Of a stretch of DNA of 28,743 nt, positions 14,834 to 20,642 are shown piece by piece; the first letter of the stretch is position 1; each line of letters begins with the position of its first letter. Under the pieces are notes generated by a model that saw only the letters and a list, made by a program, of their open reading frames with translations, searched no databases and was not told the origin of the DNA. A program made the position numbers and the translations under genes. This stretch comes from a virus. The DNA is taken from IMG/VR virus record IMGVR_UViG_3300045118_000092, positions 1 through 28,743 of that record; one strand, written 5' to 3'.

Positions 14834-15639
14834 TAGTCGGCAAGCTCCGCCAGGTACTGATTCGGCTTTATGGTCTCTATAACAGTGCTCATATCCCCCG
14901 TCCTTCTTGCCTTGCATACCTTCAAAAAGCTGCTCTCCGTCTTGCATATGCCGTTGTCGCTGGTGGTGCGGTGCACAAAGATGGCCGTATCAGCCTCCTG
15001 CGCAACCAAAGAAGAATCGCGGATTTTGTGCAGCCCGACGTCGTCAGCGCTCTCAACCCTGGTCTTTGTCGTGTGGCAACACAGAAAAATGATGATGTCC
15101 AGTTCAACACACAGCCGCTTTAATGCCCTTACCACCGTGCCAATATCAAGGCTCGGATTTCTCGAAGTGCTCATGTCGAAAATGTAGTGCAGGTGGTCTA
15201 TAAAGGCCACTTCAATGCCGAGCTTCTCCTTGCTTCGGCGTATTACCTCGGCCACCCAGTCAATCGAATACGGGTACAATTCTGCTGGCATGTAAAACTG
15301 CAAGTCCTTTGCGTTAAGTGCAAACTTAGGCAGAAAAAAGCGCGCTGACACCTCAAAGGTAAACCATAGCGGGATCACCCCGTCATGGCAGAAGTCCTTT
15401 GTCAGGCTCTGGCAGAATAACGTCTTGCCGCAGCCAGTGGCCCCGGTCACCACCACCAGCTCGCCGGACACAAAGCCGTCTACCGCCTTGCAAAGCGTCG
15501 GGAATGTTGCCGCTTTTATAATGTCCACCTGCGGCATTCGCTCGATCCGCTTCAGCATGTCGAAGTTTGAGACGATCTCTACTTCGCGAGCGTGTCGTAG
15601 CACCCTTTCATTTGTAGTAACAGGCCGTGGCAGTGCCAT
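14833..15639 (-). CDS. DnaB/RecA-like ATPase, probable replicative helicase
   Basis: 268 residues with a RecA-type core: Walker A GATGCGKT (66-73), Walker B VAFIDHLHYIF (Asp148), and a motif ending FLCCHTTKTRVES...IRDSSLVAQEADTAIFV that matches the DnaB C-terminal 'L-R-x-S-x-x-I-x-Q-x-AD' region. It lacks the N-terminal DnaB domain, like other short phage helicases. It should unwind DNA at the phage origin together with the adjacent initiator. It follows the initiator gene by 9 nt and its start is an ATG. Confidence 0.8.
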   Translation of the reverse strand: MALPRPVTTNERVLRHAREVEIVSNFDMLKRIERMPQVDIIKAATFPTLCKAVDGFVSGELVVVTGATGCGKTLFCQSLTKDFCHDGVIPLWFTFEVSARFFLPKFALNAKDLQFYMPAELYPYSIDWVAEVIRRSKEKLGIEVAFIDHLHYIFDMSTSRNPSLDIGTVVRALKRLCVELDIIIFLCCHTTKTRVESADDVGLHKIRDSSLVAQEADTAIFVHRTTSDNGICKTESSFLKVCKARRTGDMSTVIETIKPNQYLAELAD

Positions 15640-15737
15640 ATCAGATTCTCACAGTCCTTTTTGAGTGTCGGGTATTTTTTCGCCAGACGCTTTGCCTCTT
15701 TTATCTCCGCCGGTAACACAAAGTTTATCTCCGTCAT
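15579..15737 (-). CDS. Possible small ORF overlapping initiator tail and helicase start
   Basis: 52 residues, frame-shifted inside the low-complexity C-terminal tail of the initiator gene and running into the ATPase gene. The sequence (NFVLPAEIKEAKRLAKKYP..., ENLIWHCHGLLLQMKGCYD) looks like a genuine helical protein, unlike the repetitive tail it overlaps. ATG 15737 has AAGGA 8 nt before it. It could be an overlapping gene (replication accessory), or the true end of the initiator if a frameshift exists near 15740. Uncertain. Confidence 0.35.
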   Translation of the reverse strand: MTEINFVLPAEIKEAKRLAKKYPTLKKDCENLIWHCHGLLLQMKGCYDTLAK

Positions 15738-16494
15738 TAGCCAGTCCTTCAGCTCCTCCGTTACCAGCTTTGAGCTTTGCTCTCCGCATTCGTACGTCAT
15801 TAAGCATTTTGTCGAGTCCGGCCTTGCCGGCCCCGTTGTCCGGCTGCGGCACCTGGGACAGAGCTCCGTTGCCGCGGCTGATCCAGTTTGTAATGAAGCG
15901 TCCATAGCTTTTCTTCCTTTTTGTGGGGTTGTTGTCCAGCCATAGCTCCATTTTTTTTAGTTCATAAAGAAACTGCTGCCGGTCGAGGCCGTAGGCCGAG
16001 ACATATTTGTCTGCTTCATGGTCGGTAAGGGTAAAATACCGGCAGGTAAAAAATGCGGCTCCGCCAATAGTATTATTCTTTTGTATTGAAGATGAAGATG
16101 AAGTATATGCAGTTACATTTTTGTTACATTTTTGTACATTTGCGTTACAAATTTGTTTCCGAAATTCAGCGACTCTCTTTCTTGTTGTAATTCTTGCCTT
16201 TTCTTCTTTTCTCATCCTCCTGTTTACAATTGTTACAATTTCGTTACAGAAAGTTACGTTTGCAAACTTTGTCTTTTTATTCTCATTTAAGAATGTCTCT
16301 AGGTCGGATATTTTACAGTGAATAAGTTGCGCCAATTGATCCACCGTCCCGCGCAAAATTCCACGCTCAGGTGCATCCCACATACGGCATAAAATATTGA
16401 TCCACATCCCCTGGGTGTGAAAGCTCACCATCTGTAACTGGGTGTCCCTAAGCCAGTCACCGGGGTAAAATTGAAACGCTGGCTGCTTGCCCAT
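15649..16494 (-). CDS. Phage replication initiator / helicase loader (DUF1376-like N-terminus)
   Basis: 281 residues. The N-terminus, AFQFYPGDWLRDTQLQMVSF..GMWINILCRMWD, is a winged-helix unit typical of DUF1376-like phage replication proteins. The middle (about 85-145) is Lys/Arg/Asn-rich and Ser-rich, encoded by DNA full of short repeats. Residues about 150-215 (YFTLTDHEADKYVSAYGLDRQ.., NPTKRKKSYGRFITNWI) resemble the helicase-loading region of replisome organisers. The tail after residue 225 is low complexity. Together with the next gene (DnaB-like) it makes the replication module; repeats within the gene suggest the origin lies inside, as in lambda O. ATG 16494. Confidence 0.72.
   Translation of the reverse strand: MGKQPAFQFYPGDWLRDTQLQMVSFHTQGMWINILCRMWDAPERGILRGTVDQLAQLIHCKISDLETFLNENKKTKFANVTFCNEIVTIVNRRMRKEEKARITTRKRVAEFRKQICNANVQKCNKNVTAYTSSSSSIQKNNTIGGAAFFTCRYFTLTDHEADKYVSAYGLDRQQFLYELKKMELWLDNNPTKRKKSYGRFITNWISRGNGALSQVPQPDNGAGKAGLDKMLNDVRMRRAKLKAGNGGAEGLANDGDKLCVTGGDKRGKASGEKIPDTQKGL
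16112..16258. repeat. Two clusters of iteron-like GTTACA repeats, candidate origin
   Basis: GTTACA or close variants begin at 16112, 16123, 16134 (GTACA), 16144, then at 16222 (GTTTACA), 16232, 16243 and 16253 (GTTACG). Within each cluster the spacing is 10-11 bp, one helical turn. They lie within the initiator gene in AT-rich DNA. A DnaA-box-like 9-mer (TGATCCACA, one mismatch) lies nearby at 16398. Phased iterons in an initiator gene are the usual sign of a phage origin; function here is inferred. Confidence 0.5.
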
Positions 16495-16901
16495 TATTTT
16501 GCGCCTTTACCATTTGCCCAGTGAAACCATTTAGTAACAATGTTTTTTGCTTCTTCAACTCCATAATATTCTTTTTTCCAATTTCTAAACATGACTATGA
16601 ATTTTTCAGGATTCATTTTTCCCCATATAATCATTACTGTGAAATATCCTGTCTTAACTAAATTATTCAGCAATATCATTTGTCCTTGTGGCACTTCAAT
16701 TCCTGGTGTCTTAGTTTCAAATACTAAAAAATTACCTTTCCTCTCTACGATTGCATCAATGTCTGTTGGTTTTATTTTTGTTTCGCCAAAACACCCCTGC
16801 GTCCATGTCCAGTCAAAAGTACCATCAAAAGAAAGTGGTAAATTTTGAGAGAATTTTTCTCTATTGTAGATTGTTTCAGGAAGGTTTATTAAATCAGCCA
16901 T
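16494..16901 (-). CDS. Small PD-(D/E)XK nuclease-like protein next to a DNA methylase
   Basis: 135 residues, AT-rich. TKIKPTDIDAIVERKGNFLVFETKTPG shows Asp47/Asp49 and Glu62-x-Lys64, the core of a PD-(D/E)XK nuclease, with Gln at 72-74 after it. Remaining sequence is aromatic and basic. It overlaps the methylase gene by 8 nt and abuts the initiator gene, so the three are co-translated. Candidate roles: resolvase, VRR-like nuclease, or partner of the methylase in a small restriction-like pair. Family not certain. Confidence 0.6.
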   Translation of the reverse strand: MADLINLPETIYNREKFSQNLPLSFDGTFDWTWTQGCFGETKIKPTDIDAIVERKGNFLVFETKTPGIEVPQGQMILLNNLVKTGYFTVMIIWGKMNPEKFIVMFRNWKKEYYGVEEAKNIVTKWFHWANGKGAK

Positions 16902-17736
16902 TAATCACAGTCATTAAAAGACCATACTTACAAAACTCAATATTGAAAGCGTCCTGATTATCCCCGAAATAATAAAAAGCCTGCCCGTTTGTAGGTTGGC
17001 TTATACTTCCGTCAATCTTGTTGAAATTGATTCTGCCTTTTGTGAAACAAATACACTGTGCATTTAATGCGGCATTATAAAACCATTGTGTATCGGTATT
17101 GTTATTGGTAAGTAAAATTGCTTGAAACACTCTGCCAGCATTAAACTCAACAATTAGTTTATTTATGAATTTTTCTACTAGTGGATATTCATACGGTGGA
17201 TTGAGCCAAACATTCCCTTTCCAGTCTTTCGATAGGCCGTCATCTTCAGCGTTATAAAACATACTTGATTTAACTGTAATGTTTGCGTGGTCATTTGAGG
17301 CAGGATCAAGATCAATGCTGCCCATTACGGTGCGAGCAGATTCAATATATTGCTCGGGAGTGTAACTTTCATGGTCACCAGTATGCAGAGTCGCCAATAC
17401 TGATTTGTTTTTTTCTTCCAAAGCCTTTACCGTCCACTCGTGCGCCTTCTTCTCTGCAATTTTTAGATATTCGTCATAATGTGGATTTGCATTGTAGGTT
17501 TTTAGCCATTTTTTTAATTGATCTGCATCTCGTCCAGTTTCTCTCTCTAATTCGAGAAAATTAATTTTTCCGATTTTACCCCCCGTAAAATCGGAAATTG
17601 CCTTTCCCTTGTTCCACATACCCAAAAGAATTATTAGCCTGCTTTCATAAAATCCATTAATAGCTTTATTGAAAACTTGCTTGTCAATCTCATCCAGTTT
17701 ACATTTTAGATCGTCCACCCTAGCCAGCTTTGTCAT
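16894..17736 (-). CDS. Phage DNA N6-adenine methyltransferase (Dam-type, PF05869-like)
   Basis: 280 residues. The C-terminal 150 residues carry the phage Dam family features: SIDLDPASNDHAN (141-151), FYNAEDDGLSKDWKGNVWLNPPYEYP with the catalytic NPPY at 179-182, LLTNNNTDTQWF and CFTKGRINF. It should methylate adenine in phage DNA, giving protection from host restriction or marking DNA for replication or packaging. The N-terminal ~115 residues form a separate helical region (GFYESRLIILLGMWNKGKAI...) that I cannot assign. More AT-rich than the neighbouring genes. ATG 17736; overlaps the nuclease gene by 8 nt. Confidence 0.82.
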   Translation of the reverse strand: MTKLARVDDLKCKLDEIDKQVFNKAINGFYESRLIILLGMWNKGKAISDFTGGKIGKINFLELERETGRDADQLKKWLKTYNANPHYDEYLKIAEKKAHEWTVKALEEKNKSVLATLHTGDHESYTPEQYIESARTVMGSIDLDPASNDHANITVKSSMFYNAEDDGLSKDWKGNVWLNPPYEYPLVEKFINKLIVEFNAGRVFQAILLTNNNTDTQWFYNAALNAQCICFTKGRINFNKIDGSISQPTNGQAFYYFGDNQDAFNIEFCKYGLLMTVING

Positions 17737-17744
17737 TCTTCCCC

Positions 17745-18005
17745 CTACTCAATCAGCCTTTCTAGTGTCTCGACGTACAACTTGATCTTGCGTACCTGGT
17801 CAGCGGTAAAAACATAAAGCCCGGGCTTGGCTGAGAACTTATCCATAACGCCCAGGCTGCGGCTAAGCGCGATCAGATCAACGCCGTGCTCGTCTGAGAA
17901 TTGCTTTCTGTTGCCGCCGTACTGCTTTGTGATAATCTCGTTTATAATGTCGCTTAGGTGCTGTTTTTTGAGCAGGCGGTCGATTACGGTATGATTGATT
18001 GCCAT
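17745..18005 (-). CDS. Small putative regulator at the cII position
   Basis: 86 residues. RKQFSDEHGVDLIALSRSLGV looks like a loose helix-turn-helix-type region, and a helical C-terminus follows (TADQVRKIKLYVETLERLIE). It is the second gene of the leftward early operon after the Cro-like gene, the place of cII in lambda-like phages, but no sequence similarity to CII can be claimed. ATG 18005; ribosome-binding site weak. Function unknown. Confidence 0.5.
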   Translation of the reverse strand: MAINHTVIDRLLKKQHLSDIINEIITKQYGGNRKQFSDEHGVDLIALSRSLGVMDKFSAKPGLYVFTADQVRKIKLYVETLERLIE

Positions 18006-18026
18006 AAAATTGCTAACTATTTGCTA

Positions 18027-18055
18027 TTGACTCTTGATATGCAATGCAATATAGT
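18027..18055 (+). promoter_or_regulatory. Sigma-70 promoter on the plus strand, antisense to the cro operon
   Basis: TTGACT (18027-18032) and TATAGT (18050-18055) with a 17-bp spacer, an excellent sigma-70 match. It faces the repressor gene and lies between the Cro-like gene and the next gene, like PRE or pO (OOP) in lambda. Start of transcription would be about 18062. Confidence 0.6.
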
Positions 18056-18061
18056 TTTAAT

Positions 18062-18148
18062 GAAAGAGGTGATACTGCTTAATGGATGTTACCTGCTTTC
18101 ACTTTTGAAGGGCATTGGATGCTTTGACGGGCTTGCAATGCCCTTTTT
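18062..18148 (+). ncRNA. Candidate ~87-nt antisense small RNA (OOP/PRE-like position)
   Basis: Predicted transcript from the promoter at 18027 to an intrinsic terminator. Hairpin 1: GAAAG-AGGT (18062-18070) pairs with ACCT-G-CTTTC (18091-18100) with a one-base bulge. Hairpin 2: GGGCATTG (18110-18117) pairs with CAATGCCC (18136-18143), followed by TTTTT. It is complementary to the leftward early mRNA between the Cro-like gene and the gene at 17745. A very short reading frame (8 codons) inside is probably not functional. Unproven, but promoter, fold and terminator agree. Confidence 0.5.
18110..18148 (+). terminator. Intrinsic terminator of the plus-strand small transcript
   Basis: Perfect 8-bp stem GGGCATTG/CAATGCCC with an 18-nt loop and five T residues. 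It stops plus-strand transcription just before the antisense of the Cro-like gene. The minus strand has no T-run here. Confidence 0.65.
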
Positions 18149-18174
18149 AAATCAATTCATACAGCCAATCAGTC

Positions 18175-18384
18175 TTACCCGTTGAGAAAGACAAAGTCTT
18201 CTTTTGGAATACCGAAGGCTTTTTCATACTTTATGGCTATTTCAGGATCTACTTTAAGTCGATCACCAGAGATATGCCTGGATATGGTAGGCTGCGGGAC
18301 TCCAGAAATGATCCCGGCCTGAAGCTGGGTAATTTGCTTTTCTTCGAGCAGTTTTTTGAGTTTTTCAATACCAGTGTTTTTCAT
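18175..18384 (-). CDS. Cro-like HTH repressor
   Basis: 69 residues with one XRE-type helix-turn-helix: ITQLQAGIISGVPQPTISRHISGD (about 18-41). Small size, position divergent from a CI-like repressor and first place in the leftward early operon support a Cro-type role, i.e. shutting off repressor synthesis and favouring lytic growth. Start ATG 18384 lies 9 nt after a TATAAT box, so the mRNA is nearly leaderless. Confidence 0.75.
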   Translation of the reverse strand: MKNTGIEKLKKLLEEKQITQLQAGIISGVPQPTISRHISGDRLKVDPEIAIKYEKAFGIPKEDFVFLNG

Positions 18385-18393
18385 AGTGCGCTA

Positions 18394-18422
18394 ATTATAC
18401 CGCCTGCCATTATGTAAGTCAA
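18394..18422 (-). promoter_or_regulatory. PR-like early promoter for the cro operon
   Basis: On the minus strand TTGACT (18422-18417), 17-bp spacer, TATAAT (18399-18394). It drives the Cro-like gene and the whole leftward early operon. Its -35 lies next to one arm of the inverted operator motif. Confidence 0.75.
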
Positions 18423-18446
18423 CATTTTATTCCATCTGTATGTTGA
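18419..18446. promoter_or_regulatory. Inverted operator between divergent promoters
   Basis: TCAACAT (18419-18425) and ATGTTGA (18440-18446) form a perfect inverted pair, 21 bp start to start (two helical turns). Each arm overlaps a -35 box, one of the PR-like and one of the repressor promoter, so binding here could block or balance both. Which protein binds is unknown. Confidence 0.5.
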
Positions 18447-18472
18447 TTTTTCATAATCCCATCCGGTATAAT
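18443..18472 (+). promoter_or_regulatory. Repressor-maintenance promoter (leaderless mRNA)
   Basis: TTGATT (18443-18448), 18-bp spacer, TATAAT (18467-18472). Transcription would begin at or 1-2 nt before the repressor ATG (18481), giving a leaderless mRNA like lambda cI from PRM. Confidence 0.65.
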
Positions 18473-18480
18473 CCTAACTT

Positions 18481-19113
18481 ATGAAAATAATATATGAAAA
18501 ACTCATCACGGCAGTCAGGGAAAGATTTAAAACAAACGAAAAAATGACCCAAGAATCATTTGCGGCGCTTTGTGGTCTTACTCAGGGTGGATTGAATAAG
18601 ATACTCACCGGGGAGAGAAGAGAGCCAGACAATGAAACGGTAAGTAAGCTCGTCAAGGGATTAGGAGTCCCGATGACTGAATTTTTGACATTCGAGCCCG
18701 GGGACAATGTTGATATTGCCATCCAACCACGCCGCTATGTGCCGCTTATATCTTGGGTAAATGCTGGGAGGTTTAAGGAAGCTATGGACGAAAATCCAGT
18801 AGGAATTGGAGAGCCTATACCATACGAAGGAACGGATCCACAGGCATTCGCCCTAGTCATTAACGGCGACAGCATGGAGGATGAGTTTTTTGCTGGGGAT
18901 ATTATCATCGTCAGCCCTAATGCTTATTGCAACAGCGGAGACTATTGCGTCGTCAAAATTGGCGACACAGTCTCTTTAAAAAAGGTGATCATGAAAGATG
19001 AAATGGCAGTGCTGCGGCCATTAAATAAGAAGTATGAAGACATTATCATTACAAAGGATGACAAGCATTTTCACATAATAGGCAGGGTTGTTTTTAAACA
19101 AAAGCGATACTGA
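18481..19113 (+). CDS. CI-like repressor: HTH plus S24 (LexA-type) self-cleaving domain
   Basis: 210 residues. N-terminal helix-turn-helix MTQESFAALCGLTQGGLNKIL (22-42) binds operators. C-terminal S24 domain has the Ala95-Gly96 scissile bond (WVNAGRF), nucleophile Ser131 (INGDSMEDEFF) and general base Lys167 (TVSLKK). These are the residues used for RecA-stimulated autocleavage, so the prophage should be induced by DNA damage. It is transcribed divergently from the Cro-like gene, with no leader. This is the lysogeny master regulator. Confidence 0.88.
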   Translation: MKIIYEKLITAVRERFKTNEKMTQESFAALCGLTQGGLNKILTGERREPDNETVSKLVKGLGVPMTEFLTFEPGDNVDIAIQPRRYVPLISWVNAGRFKEAMDENPVGIGEPIPYEGTDPQAFALVINGDSMEDEFFAGDIIIVSPNAYCNSGDYCVVKIGDTVSLKKVIMKDEMAVLRPLNKKYEDIIITKDDKHFHIIGRVVFKQKRY

Positions 19114-19115
19114 TA

Positions 19116-19421
19116 ATGAGAAATTTTTTCAAAGGAGTAACTGTCGTATTTTTCTTCATCGGATTCGCGCTTCCTGCATTTTTTATATTGGCAGTCATTA
19201 CTGCGATTGCTGCTTGTTTTTGTAGTCCGCCTTTCAGGGGCCTTCGGCCAGATGGCAAGCCACGTACGGGTGGGGCATTGGGAGGCTTTTGGGATGGTTT
19301 TGTCACTGGGCTAAAAATGAAGGAATGTCCATATTGTAAAAGTGACATTCCTTTAGACAGTCTTAAATGCCGGCACTGTGGTGAATGGGTTGCAAAAAAA
19401 GATGAATCAAGCACTGAATAG
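19116..19421 (+). CDS. Membrane protein with C-terminal zinc ribbon
   Basis: 101 residues. Hydrophobic N-terminus (about 8-38, VVFFFIGFALPAFFILAVITAIAACF), a Gly/Arg-rich link, then CPYCKSDIPLDSLKCRHCGEW, a double CxxC zinc ribbon. It starts 2 nt after the repressor stop, with no clear ribosome-binding site, so it is probably translated by coupling and expressed in the lysogen. Lysogen-expressed genes of this kind often alter the host envelope or exclude other phages; nothing here proves that. Confidence 0.6.
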   Translation: MRNFFKGVTVVFFFIGFALPAFFILAVITAIAACFCSPPFRGLRPDGKPRTGGALGGFWDGFVTGLKMKECPYCKSDIPLDSLKCRHCGEWVAKKDESSTE

Positions 19422-19438
19422 CTCAATTCATGAAACTT

Positions 19439-19453
19439 AAAAAAAGGGGGGGG
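19439..19453. repeat. A7G8 homopolymer tract in ribosome-binding region
   Basis: Seven A then eight G (G at 19446-19453) directly before the ATG at 19457. The G-run forms the only Shine-Dalgarno-like sequence for the secreted protein. Such a run is prone to slippage, which would shift spacing and the frame of an upstream in-frame ATG (19430). Confidence 0.6.
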
Positions 19454-19456
19454 CTC

Positions 19457-20110
19457 ATGAAGAAGATTTTTGTTGCCGCGCTTGTTTTTGGATTCTGCTC
19501 TACACTTAATGCACAGGAATGCAAAGACTATGGTATGACTATGCAATATTTAGATACCTATGCGGAATCAAATTGGAGCATTTGTTCTGAGACTATTAAA
19601 TTCTCGATAACTGGTGTTTCTGAATCATTTTTACTATGTGATACGCAATTTGCATTTGTGCAAGAAAATAATCAGTTTGAAGTTCGCGATTTTTCATCTG
19701 ATGATTATTCATTTATCCACTTTAACGGAACATTTGATGGATGCGCTAATATAAGACAGGGGGTCACTATTTCTGGATGGGTCGATTCATTCCCTGATTG
19801 GTTCAAGATTGATAGTCCTTTTAGAATTTATTACAGTTATAGTTATGTCGATATAAATGGATCACCAATTTCTACCACAACTTCTGTCTGTGAATGCGAG
19901 TATATTTGTCCTGCAGAGCTTATATATGGATGCGATTCGCCTGAAGCGAGCAAATTGAGATTTATTCGCGACAATGTTTTAAGGAAGACGCCAGAAGGCC
20001 AGGAATTGATCAGACTTTATTACTTATGGAGCCCTGTAATAGCTCAAATTATTGACAATGATCATAAATTTAAGGACGACATGAAAAGAATTATCGATAA
20101 TTTATTGTAA
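19457..20110 (+). CDS. Secreted protein with C-terminal CFI-box-like domain, lysogenic-conversion candidate
   Basis: 217 residues. A signal peptide (MKKIFVAALVFGFCSTLNAQ) predicts export. The middle is beta-rich with several Cys (disulfide potential). The C-terminal ~70 residues, CPAELIYG followed by SPEASKLRFIRDNVLRKTPEGQ..YYLWSPVIAQII, match the layout of the CFI-box C-terminal domain (CFIATAAYG...LRxFRD...YYxxSPxxA). AT-rich and expressed on the repressor side, it is a typical moron. ATG 19457 chosen for the signal peptide and the G-rich ribosome-binding tract. Function unknown. Confidence 0.6.
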   Translation: MKKIFVAALVFGFCSTLNAQECKDYGMTMQYLDTYAESNWSICSETIKFSITGVSESFLLCDTQFAFVQENNQFEVRDFSSDDYSFIHFNGTFDGCANIRQGVTISGWVDSFPDWFKIDSPFRIYYSYSYVDINGSPISTTTSVCECEYICPAELIYGCDSPEASKLRFIRDNVLRKTPEGQELIRLYYLWSPVIAQIIDNDHKFKDDMKRIIDNLL

Positions 20111-20141
20111 CATTAACTGTTTAATTAATATATTCTTTTAA

Positions 20142-20170
20142 AAATAGCGCCACTTGAGCGCTATTTCTTT
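20142..20170 (+). terminator. Intrinsic terminator after the lysogeny genes
   Basis: Perfect 9-bp stem AAATAGCGC (20142-20150) / GCGCTATTT (20158-20166) with a 7-nt loop, followed by a short T-rich stretch. Ends the repressor-moron transcript and separates it from the recombination operon. A-rich on the other side, so it may act in both directions. Confidence 0.65.
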
Positions 20171-20201
20171 GCCGAAAAATACCCCATCTGGAATTATTTT
20201 C

Positions 20202-20229
20202 TTGACTTACCTATGGCATCTGGTATAAT
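20202..20229 (+). promoter_or_regulatory. Sigma-70 promoter of the recombination/integration operon
   Basis: TTGACT (20202-20207), 16-bp spacer, TATAAT (20224-20229). It starts a transcript at about 20236 that begins with a long structured leader and continues through the recombination genes to the integrase. Confidence 0.7.
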
Positions 20230-20235
20230 CATCCC

Positions 20236-20640
20236 AACAATCAGACAGGGGCTGTTATGATCGTTGAATTGCTTAACCACAACCAGCAGATGAGACCGGC
20301 ACAAAGCGCAGCCTATAAACGGTATGCCAGTAACAGCCCCTTGCCGGTCTCATCTTTTTGTTTTCTACCACTGGCGGCTGCGGCTGCCCGGCGCGTGAAG
20401 GCGCTCAAGCATAGCGTACCCCAGAGGACGCACAACGCTTGCGTACAACGGCTGAATGTGGTGACGCGGTAAGCAGTAAAGCTCTTTGAAATGGGGATAG
20501 GCGTCAATAGCCTACGGGCGCAGTTATAACCGGTAACTGACTTCATCGCCTGTCCCCTACTAACCGGGCCTAACAAGCCCAAGGACGGTGGCGGGGTGGT
20601 CCCTCTCCCCATCCCGCCACCTGATTTTAAAAGGAGAAGA
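20236..20640 (+). ncRNA. Candidate large structured leader RNA (about 400 nt, no convincing gene)
   Basis: No credible coding region fills this 413-bp gap; a 71-codon frame from 20257 is low-complexity and passes through the paired regions. Perfect complementary pairs seen: 20248-20257 with 20331-20340 (10 bp) and 20289-20301 with 20342-20354 (13 bp, followed by TTTTT), interleaved; ACGCA/TGCGT at 20428-20444; an 11-bp stem 20493-20503/20547-20557 (one G-U) enclosing a GCC-UACG-GGC hairpin (20510-20519) and CAGTTA/TAACTG (20521-20539); GGGC/GCCC at 20566-20580; and an 11-bp stem 20587-20597/20611-20621 just before the first ribosome-binding site. It could be a regulatory leader or a free RNA. 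No known class recognised. Confidence 0.45.
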
Positions 20641-20642
20641 GT

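Noticed and set aside
18110-18148. Terminator for the leftward cro transcript
   Set aside because: On the minus strand the hairpin is not followed by a T-run, so it should work only in the plus direction.
17958-18185. 75-codon plus-strand frame across the antisense RNA region
   Set aside because: It starts upstream of the predicted promoter, has no ribosome-binding site and spans two RNA hairpins including a terminator.
20257-20472. 71-codon frame in the leader
   Set aside because: Low-complexity product, no family, and it runs through exact RNA-type stems; at most a short leader peptide.
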